Shown one piece after another: positions 6,851 through 12,762 of a stretch of DNA of 12,762 nt; the stretch's first letter is position 1, and every line of letters begins with the position of its first letter. The DNA lies in the NCBI GenBank assembly GCA_900554925.1, contig USJG01000058.1, forward strand, positions 1 through 12,762, in the 5' to 3' direction. The notes under the pieces were generated by a model. That model did no database searches and was not told where the DNA came from. It worked only from the letters and a program-made list of their open reading frames with translations. This DNA is from an uncultured Lachnospiraceae bacterium. GTDB taxonomy: Bacteria > Bacillota > Clostridia > Lachnospirales > Lachnospiraceae. Position numbers and translations under genes: made by a program.

Positions 6851-7684
6851 TTATCTGGAAACAAGTTCCCGGTACTCATCCTTCTGCCTGGAAATAATTT
6901 TGTCAATCTCTTCATAATAGGAGGCAACATTTCCCTCCTCCTTATAAATTTTAAGAGCTGTCAGCCTTCTGCTCTCCTGGGAGGCTTCAAACTCTTCCCT
7001 GGCTGACTTAAGCCGCTTTTCCACCTGAAGAGATAAGTTATAATACTCTCCATGCTCTGCAATAAAAGCAATGTAGGCCTCCTCCTGAAGACATAACCGC
7101 TTGGCTGTGAGAAACTCTATCCCTGACTGTTCATCACCGATCATATCATAGGCCCTCTTAAAATACCTGGCCGCCATTTCAAACAGGAAGGTTCCTGTAT
7201 ATGCCACGCCCATATTGTGATAAATAGAAGGCTTTAATGCACTTTCTGTATCCGGCAGCTGCCGGCACAGGCTGTCATATTCTTCTATGGCTAACTGATA
7301 GCGATGGTTTTTCAAAAGAAAATCAGCCTGCTTTTTCTGTCTTTCGTAATCATTTAATCCCACGCTGCTTTGCAGTACTTCGTCAATTTTTTTCATTTCT
7401 TCAGGAGTGCAGTAGTTTACATAAGTCATAATTGTATTGACAAATACGCTTATCTGACTTCCCTTCCCCAGGAGATTTAACAATTGATGACTAAGCTCGA
7501 AAAGGCCGCATTCCTGATCGATCCACTGAACTAATTCCCTGTTCATCACATTCTGATCGATCATAAAAGGATTGCTTGCAAACAGATAGCAAAGCTCCTC
7601 CACACAGTAAATGTTTACACAGACATTTTCAAAACGATATGGATTTTTGGCATATTTTCCTGTACATAGTAAAATCCTGCCCAT
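6851..7684 (-). CDS. TPR-like cytosolic protein of unknown function
   Basis: This is a 277-aa, fully soluble-looking protein. The N-terminal 70 residues carry an unusual number of cysteines (positions 7, 22, 27, 32, 60) but no clear metal-site spacing. The C-terminal part is helical. Residues about 113-143 and 153-184 form helix pairs, and the second, around YHNMGVAYTGTFLFEMAARY, has the small/large residue spacing of a tetratricopeptide repeat. A charged helix ends the protein. TPRs normally bind partner proteins, so a bridging role is likely (inference). The ATG follows AAGGAG by 9 nt, 21 nt after the Hsp70-like gene, with the membrane-hairpin gene 11 nt downstream. I recall similar short proteins next to DUF5716/DUF5717 genes in Lachnospiraceae but could not verify this. 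No enzyme motif was seen. Confidence 0.85.
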   Translation of the reverse strand: MGRILLCTGKYAKNPYRFENVCVNIYCVEELCYLFASNPFMIDQNVMNRELVQWIDQECGLFELSHQLLNLLGKGSQISVFVNTIMTYVNYCTPEEMKKIDEVLQSSVGLNDYERQKKQADFLLKNHRYQLAIEEYDSLCRQLPDTESALKPSIYHNMGVAYTGTFLFEMAARYFKRAYDMIGDEQSGIEFLTAKRLCLQEEAYIAFIAEHGEYYNLSLQVEKRLKSAREEFEASQESRRLTALKIYKEEGNVASYYEEIDKIISRQKDEYRELVSR

Positions 7685-7705
7685 AAAACGCCGCTCCTTC
7701 TTATA

Positions 7706-9016
7706 TTATACCGGAATTGTCCAGGTCCAGGCTTTCCCGCTGGAGGGTATCAATTCTCCGAATCCCATATCCTCTATGGTTATGGCAGCCTGATCCACAG
7801 TCGTCATCTCAATACGCACATTCAGCCTGGTAGTCCGCCTGGGCCTCTGGGGCAGGCCCTCTAAGGTAATTGTCCTGCTTATGACATTCCCCCCTGTCAG
7901 GGGAGTGATCACCAGGTCAAATTCATTTCCGCTTTCCAGAATCATATCAAATTCTGATGAGGCTTCATACCAGTTGGTACCTGCATCCAAAATGGCGTAA
8001 TAAGAATCTTCTCCCCGGCGCAGCGCCCTGATTCCAATATTGGATTTCAGTTTATCCACGCCTAAATAAACATGTTCCTTCCACTGGGTGCTGGGATTTA
8101 AACGTTCCAGCATTCCATAGCAGGCCCCTTTGCTGTAAAGATTGTTCCCCTGAAAAACTCTGCGGTTCCTGCACAGAAGCTTTAAGGATTCTTTTGCCCA
8201 TCCTTCTTTAAATCCGTCCCCCAAAAGGAAAATCGTAGAAATATTTCTTCCCTCAAGAGCTTCCCTTACAATATCCAAAAACAGGCTGTCTAACTCCTCC
8301 ATCTGCCGCTGCCTTTCAGCTTCCTCCTCTTTCCATATCCTGCGTTCCACTTCATGGTAGTTTAGCTGTTCAATAAACACAACCTTAGGCGTGGTTCTGT
8401 TATTACATTCCATGCATAAGCTCTTAAGATTTTTATTGTATTCAAATATCATTACATCATTTTTCCACAGTTCCTTACTCTGATGGAGCATATAGGCATA
8501 AAAGCTTTCCCTGTGGCTCTGGAAGCAGATGTGCCTGGCCTGCAGCTGTAATCCTGCGGCAACCTTTCCAAGCACGTCCACCACGCGAGGGGTAAGCTCC
8601 TGTGCGGTAAACATAAAGGCTTCTATCTGGTTTAAGGAAATACGGATATTCAAAAGCGACAGACTTCTTTTCACAAACAAAGTAAGCAGAGCTACCGGGT
8701 CAAAGGCCTCCCCCTCTACCATAACGTCTTCCCCTCTCTGTGCCAGGGCAAGGAGGTCTTCCACCAGGATCCCGTCTTCTTCCCTGGCAAATTTCACAGC
8801 TTCCTTTCCATAATACCACTGTCCCACACCCCTTCTCTTACACAGCACGGCAGGTATATTATATTGCTCCGTTCCGGCCACCGCCGAAACAGTCAAAGGC
8901 TCTGTCTCTTCAAGTCCGCAGTAGCTGATCTGCGCAAAATTCTCCCAAAGATCATATCCCACAACCACTTTTTTACTATTCTTTTTTCCTGTTAATTCTT
9001 TCTGCCCCTGAAACAT
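7706..9016 (-). CDS. DUF5716-like protein with degenerate Hsp70/actin fold
   Basis: This 436-aa cytosolic protein has Hsp70 landmarks in order. VVVGYDLWENFAQISY (17-32) sits at the phosphate-1 position and keeps the Asp. IPAVLC (54-59) and YYGKEA (68-73) match the early Hsp70 strand and helix. VMIFEYNKN (188-196) is at phosphate-2, where Hsp70 has Asp then GGGT; here it is Glu with the glycines lost. IFLLGDGF (262-269), then NNLYSKGACYG (291-301), matches the adenosine motif and the closing helix. Residues about 370-420, including ITLEGLPQRPRRTTRL, resemble the second half of the Hsp70 beta substrate domain. A lid domain is absent and a charged helix lies at about 222-256. DUF5716 is recalled from memory. 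The fold is inferred and nucleotide hydrolysis is doubtful. The start has a distant GGGAG. It follows the solenoid gene after 24 nt. Confidence 0.85.
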   Translation of the reverse strand: MFQGQKELTGKKNSKKVVVGYDLWENFAQISYCGLEETEPLTVSAVAGTEQYNIPAVLCKRRGVGQWYYGKEAVKFAREEDGILVEDLLALAQRGEDVMVEGEAFDPVALLTLFVKRSLSLLNIRISLNQIEAFMFTAQELTPRVVDVLGKVAAGLQLQARHICFQSHRESFYAYMLHQSKELWKNDVMIFEYNKNLKSLCMECNNRTTPKVVFIEQLNYHEVERRIWKEEEAERQRQMEELDSLFLDIVREALEGRNISTIFLLGDGFKEGWAKESLKLLCRNRRVFQGNNLYSKGACYGMLERLNPSTQWKEHVYLGVDKLKSNIGIRALRRGEDSYYAILDAGTNWYEASSEFDMILESGNEFDLVITPLTGGNVISRTITLEGLPQRPRRTTRLNVRIEMTTVDQAAITIEDMGFGELIPSSGKAWTWTIPV

Positions 9017-9040
9017 TTATTATGTTACTCCCTGATATTA

Positions 9041-12000
9041 CTAACGCATATGGAACAATTCCCTGACCAGATAATCCTTTTCAAAATATTCATACAGGAG
9101 ATTTTCCATGGTATCATAATCATGCAGATTTCTGCCGATGGAAATGTCGTTAAGCATACTGTACCTGCTTTCCTTCTGTTCTCCTCCGGTATCGTTGCGG
9201 CTTACGGTTCCGCTTTCTGTCAGATTTTCTTTTCCGTCCTCCGTCTCAGTAATGTAATATTGCAGACGTTCTCCAAAGAAAAGGATAAACTGCTTCACAC
9301 AGACACCGCCGAACATATTCTGCATTTCTTCTTTTATGTATTCCCCCTCGGTACCGCCATCCTTTTCGATCAGATAATGGATCACCGCTTTGTTTCCGTC
9401 CCTGACGTGGTATTCCACCATCGTTTTATCCATAAACTGCCGCATAAAGGCAATATTGTCGGCATATTCCATAAAATAAGGGAAATACTTATTCTGGGCG
9501 AGAATTTCCCGCAGAAAGACGATCAGATAGCAGGAGACCACCTCGTCCACCTGTTTTTTATTTTCTGCATAATACTTTGTGTAGGCAAGCTTGCATACAA
9601 AGGGAAGCTCTTCCTTTCGCTCATCCACTCTCTGTATCTCCTGAAATACAAACAGCTCCGTCAGCTTCTGCCTTACAAAATAATCATAAGAATACTGCGC
9701 AAGAATTGCAAGCTCAACCTCTGTTTTGGCGCCTCCCTGGATATATTTCCTGAAGATCTGATCTCTTCCCCCTACATAGGCACCTGTATAAAGCATCTGC
9801 ACCAGGACCCGCTCGCTAAGCCCATAGGTTTCCATGCCAAAGGCCTCCGCCGCTTTCCAGATATCCCACATTTCCTTGCTGGTTCCCTGAAAGTACCTGC
9901 ACAGATAGTCCAGTACTTTTTCGTCGTATTTTCCGGCTCTGAAGGCCATGAAAGCCATCTGGGTCATGGTATCGTCTTCTGCAAAATCCTCCATGGAAAG
10001 CAGTCTGCTGCACAGCCGCACGATCAGCTTGGCCTCGATCCCCTCACCGCCGCAGCGCTTCATCCATTCATAGGCCTTTTCATACATCCCCCTGATCACC
10101 ATAAACCGTATGAGTTCAGCAAAACTCCCTTTTTCTATCTGATCAGGCGACAGCTCCTTTAAGTAATCATCCAGCTCTTTCATTCTGTCGTTATCATAGA
10201 AGAAGTGAATCAGCTTCATCCTGATTTCCTGCTGGACGCTGTCCATGATCAGTTCTGAGCCGCTGACCCGTTTCATATATTCTACATTTTCACCGCTGAC
10301 CACGCCGATCTCCCTGCCCTTTTCACAAAGCCAGAGATCGAAGTGAACACAGTCTGCTACATAAGGCGCGATCATGGAGGCAAGCTTGTCCGGCACAAGG
10401 AGCCTTTCAAGAACATATTCCTCCTGCCTGCAATAGCGGTTTCCTTTTATATCCTCCAAAATAAGACAGCAGTCATTTCCGTAGACCGGGATATAGGATT
10501 CTTTTCCTGTTACGGGATATATAACCTCGCTGCGCTCCTTTTCGTAGATCAATATTGCCCTGCGTATATCTCCGCGCACAACCGTAAGCCGCTGCATAAA
10601 TAATGCAGTTGCAAGCCCTTTAGCAGTTTCCTCCGTAATCATTACCGGCGTGACCAGATTCTTATACAGATATGCCAGATAGCGGTTGTTTTTCCCTTTT
10701 AAAATCTGGAATACCACAAAACGCTCTATCTGCTCCTTATAACTCTGATATAGCTCCGGATATTGTCCTCTGTTTCGATACACATAGGCATAAAGAAACG
10801 AGTTATGTAAACTATCAAGATTGCTGTCAAAAGCAAAATACATCAGCACGATTTTGGGTATTACACAGTCATCACTAAGCCTTAAGGACATCATATAATA
10901 CTCATAAAGCCTTGTTATCCTCAGTTCTTTTTGAATCCCCTTTTCATACCAGGGAAAAGCAAATTCTTCTGTTATATTTCCCTTGATCAGCAGTGTGCAG
11001 ATGGTCTGTAATACTTCATCGGCAGGTACTACTTTATAACATGCCTTTAAGATAACAAACAATCTCTCTGTGTAATTTTTCTGTTTCCCTGCCAGATAAA
11101 CCACCTGTTCAATTACATCTGCTGTGAGCAGTTCCTTTCTGGCCGCATAGGAGAGCACCTGTATTTCAAAAGCGTCCAGCCTCATAAGAAGGGTGGGATT
11201 GGCCACGATCAGATTCCACGCCTCAATGTAAAGCACCGGGCTTTTGCAGCCCTGTTTGAACTGCTCCTCCAAAATAAGCCATTTTCTGGAGGGACTCCTG
11301 GTATAGTCTTCCGCCAGATATAAAAGCAGCCAGGCAATTCTCCAGTTGTGGGAATTTTGCGTAAAAATCCGCTCCACCTGGTTTGCCACTTCGTCTATGT
11401 AGTTCTCCTGTCTGTTGAGCAAGGTGGTCAGATAGAGATAATAGCAGTACAAGGTTGGGTCAAAGTTCCCTTCCAGCATGGCATCTGCCTGCTTTAAAAG
11501 CCATTCAGCCTCATTGTAGCGCTCCTTTGTGATAAGGAGCTGCACCTGAAACAGTTTTAATGCCGGATCCCTGTCATCTATCTGAATCAGGGCTTCAATC
11601 AATTGGCCTGTCTCCTTCATCCAGGAAGCCGCACTGATCTTTTTGGTACGAAAAGCTTCATAATACTGCATCAGCTCCAGGATCATATGCTTCTTTTGCC
11701 TGCGAATGCCCGGTATTTTGGTAGTAACAGGCTTGTTAATTACCACGATGCGGGCTGTAAGTGAAACATAAGGATTGTACAGGCGGATGGTGCCGTAATT
11801 TTTGCCTGCATGAAGTCCCTTTGCCGATATATAAAAAGGAAGCCGGTAGCAGTTGCCCAGGAAATCCTCGTCCCTGATAATTTCCTTTTCAAGAACAAGG
11901 AAATCTCCTTCCGCTTCTATAAACAGTTCTGAATATCCCCATCCATTCCTGTTGATCACCAGCCTGCTTTCCGTCATATCATCAGGGTTATCCATTCGTA

Positions 12001-12598
12001 TCTCAGATTCTTCCAGCAGAAATTCTACTTTTTGTTTCTTTTTGATCTCCAGAAGAAATTCTTCCACATTCTGTTCTCTTTTATCTCCTCCTGCCAGACC
12101 TCTGTAAATACCATAATACTTCCGGTCCACCCCGCCTAAAACCCGTTCAAATTCTTTGGAGTAAAACAGGCTGACCGCTTCCTCCCAGTTGGTTCTGGCA
12201 AGATTTGCAAAATGAAACAGATTTTTAATACTGCCAATGCCTGATTCCAGTGTCCCTGAAACAATGCTCACGCTATAAGGAACATAGTATTCCCCCTGGT
12301 TGGAAATAATTCTGAACTCGCCTTTTAAGGTTTCACCCTCCGACATGCCGGAAGCATCAAAATAATATGAAATCTCTTCTCTGGGGCCGCAGAACTCGCT
12401 TACCAGGCATTTCATCCTTAATCTGGAGGAGGATACGGTTCCTTCCGTCACTTCATTTTCATGGCCAAATATGGTAAAACTGCCCTCGTAGTTTTCTCCC
12501 TCACGCAGACTAAGCTCTATGACAGGATTGGAAAAATCCAGAGTGTGAACATCATTATTAAAATTTCCTTCCAAGATTCTTTTTACTGCATCCTGCAC
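9041..12598 (-). CDS. DUF5717-like giant solenoid protein with two beta-sandwich segments
   Basis: This 1185-aa protein has no signal peptide or membrane segment, so it is probably cytosolic. Residues about 22-113 are strand-rich (SFTIFG, ISYYFD, GEFRII, YVPYSVSIV) and read like an Ig/ASH-type beta sandwich. A helical insert follows at about 122-190, then a second similar beta segment at about 195-287. From about 300 to 1110 the protein is almost wholly helical with repeated aromatic/leucine helix pairs (for example YNEAEWLLKQADAML at 361-375), typical of a TPR-like solenoid. The charged tail is polar and Gly/Glu/Ser-rich before a final helix. I recall this layout as DUF5717 from Lachnospiraceae. 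No catalytic motif was seen. The start is a GTG at 12598: an in-frame TAG upstream leaves no ATG, and GGAGG lies 10 nt before it. It is the first gene of the four-gene operon. Confidence 0.87.
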   Translation of the reverse strand: MQDAVKRILEGNFNNDVHTLDFSNPVIELSLREGENYEGSFTIFGHENEVTEGTVSSSRLRMKCLVSEFCGPREEISYYFDASGMSEGETLKGEFRIISNQGEYYVPYSVSIVSGTLESGIGSIKNLFHFANLARTNWEEAVSLFYSKEFERVLGGVDRKYYGIYRGLAGGDKREQNVEEFLLEIKKKQKVEFLLEESEIRMDNPDDMTESRLVINRNGWGYSELFIEAEGDFLVLEKEIIRDEDFLGNCYRLPFYISAKGLHAGKNYGTIRLYNPYVSLTARIVVINKPVTTKIPGIRRQKKHMILELMQYYEAFRTKKISAASWMKETGQLIEALIQIDDRDPALKLFQVQLLITKERYNEAEWLLKQADAMLEGNFDPTLYCYYLYLTTLLNRQENYIDEVANQVERIFTQNSHNWRIAWLLLYLAEDYTRSPSRKWLILEEQFKQGCKSPVLYIEAWNLIVANPTLLMRLDAFEIQVLSYAARKELLTADVIEQVVYLAGKQKNYTERLFVILKACYKVVPADEVLQTICTLLIKGNITEEFAFPWYEKGIQKELRITRLYEYYMMSLRLSDDCVIPKIVLMYFAFDSNLDSLHNSFLYAYVYRNRGQYPELYQSYKEQIERFVVFQILKGKNNRYLAYLYKNLVTPVMITEETAKGLATALFMQRLTVVRGDIRRAILIYEKERSEVIYPVTGKESYIPVYGNDCCLILEDIKGNRYCRQEEYVLERLLVPDKLASMIAPYVADCVHFDLWLCEKGREIGVVSGENVEYMKRVSGSELIMDSVQQEIRMKLIHFFYDNDRMKELDDYLKELSPDQIEKGSFAELIRFMVIRGMYEKAYEWMKRCGGEGIEAKLIVRLCSRLLSMEDFAEDDTMTQMAFMAFRAGKYDEKVLDYLCRYFQGTSKEMWDIWKAAEAFGMETYGLSERVLVQMLYTGAYVGGRDQIFRKYIQGGAKTEVELAILAQYSYDYFVRQKLTELFVFQEIQRVDERKEELPFVCKLAYTKYYAENKKQVDEVVSCYLIVFLREILAQNKYFPYFMEYADNIAFMRQFMDKTMVEYHVRDGNKAVIHYLIEKDGGTEGEYIKEEMQNMFGGVCVKQFILFFGERLQYYITETEDGKENLTESGTVSRNDTGGEQKESRYSMLNDISIGRNLHDYDTMENLLYEYFEKDYLVRELFHMR

Positions 12599-12762
12599 TC
12601 TTTTGCCGCCTCCAGTTGCCTGTTTTTTCTAAGGTAAAACCCATCATTAGTATACCATTATTTCTCCCCATTCCGCAACAAAGCCTTCAAAAAAAGAATG
12701 GGATCAGTGTAGGATTACAATACATGTGTTACAACTGAATAATTAAAAAGACGGAAATACCT
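12599..12762. other. Non-coding upstream region of the four-gene operon
   Basis: These 164 nt hold no supportable gene. They contain the ribosome site and promoter of the DUF5717-like gene. Farther upstream is an AT-rich stretch with TTGTAA twice, 14 nt apart from start to start, flanking an ACATGT palindrome (about 12718-12737). The far end is cut by the window edge. Confidence 0.7.
12649..12678 (-). promoter_or_regulatory. Extended -10 promoter of the four-gene operon
   Basis: On the minus strand TTGCGG (12678-12673) is followed after 18 bp by TATACT (12654-12649), which is preceded by TGG and so forms an extended -10. The start of transcription would be near 12642, giving a leader of about 45 nt before the GTG. 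A 7-bp inverted repeat (CCCATTC/GAATGGG, arms 12667-12673 and 12696-12702) overlaps the -35 edge and may be an operator. Confidence 0.65.

Noticed and set aside
9050..10162. 370-codon open frame on the plus strand, antisense to the DUF5717-like gene
   Set aside because: It lies wholly inside a convincing gene, has no ribosome site before its ATG, and its product shows no coherent domain. It is best explained as a shadow of the sense codons.
9041..12598. Anti-phage defence system, on the basis of a large unknown protein operon
   Set aside because: No nuclease, NTPase, toxin or effector motif was seen, codon and base use look like the neighbours, and no mobile element is present. The idea has no positive support.

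Overview
The window looks like chromosomal DNA from a gut-type member of the Firmicutes, most likely the family Lachnospiraceae. The grounds are moderate GC content, strong AGGAGG-type ribosome sites, a lipoprotein-anchored amino-acid importer, and two large proteins that I recall as the DUF5717 and DUF5716 families, known mainly from that family. No database search was possible, so this placement is an inference. Every supported gene is on the minus strand, so transcription runs from high to low coordinates.

Region A (12598 to 5655) is a tight four-gene operon of unknown function with gaps of 24, 21 and 11 nt. In transcription order it encodes: a 1185-aa cytosolic protein with two beta-sandwich-like segments followed by a long alpha-helical solenoid (DUF5717-like); a 436-aa protein with a degenerate Hsp70/actin-type layout (DUF5716-like); a 277-aa TPR-like protein; and a 394-aa coiled-coil protein with a central two-helix membrane hairpin. 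A good extended -10 promoter lies just upstream at about 12649-12678. The parts suggest a membrane-tethered scaffold or chaperone-like complex. This is the best candidate in the window for an undescribed system.

Region B (5534 to 3096) is a complete polar amino-acid ABC importer: lipoprotein binding protein, one permease and one ATPase. It has its own candidate promoter with repeats around it, and a stem-loop between the binding-protein and permease genes.

Region C (3061 to the left edge) holds purine synthesis genes: a standard Fe-S type purF, a long-form purB, and the first 26 codons of a second purF-like gene that starts with TTG. That paralogue has Gly where PurF has its catalytic cysteine. 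No intrinsic terminator was found between the importer and purF (34-nt gap), so importer and purine genes may be co-transcribed. Uptake of an amino acid such as glutamine, the nitrogen donor for PurF, would fit but is not proven.

The only non-coding stretches longer than 50 nt are 12599-12762, 5535-5654 and 4538-4670. Each is described in the features. No RNA genes, CRISPR arrays, insertion sequences or attachment sites were seen.
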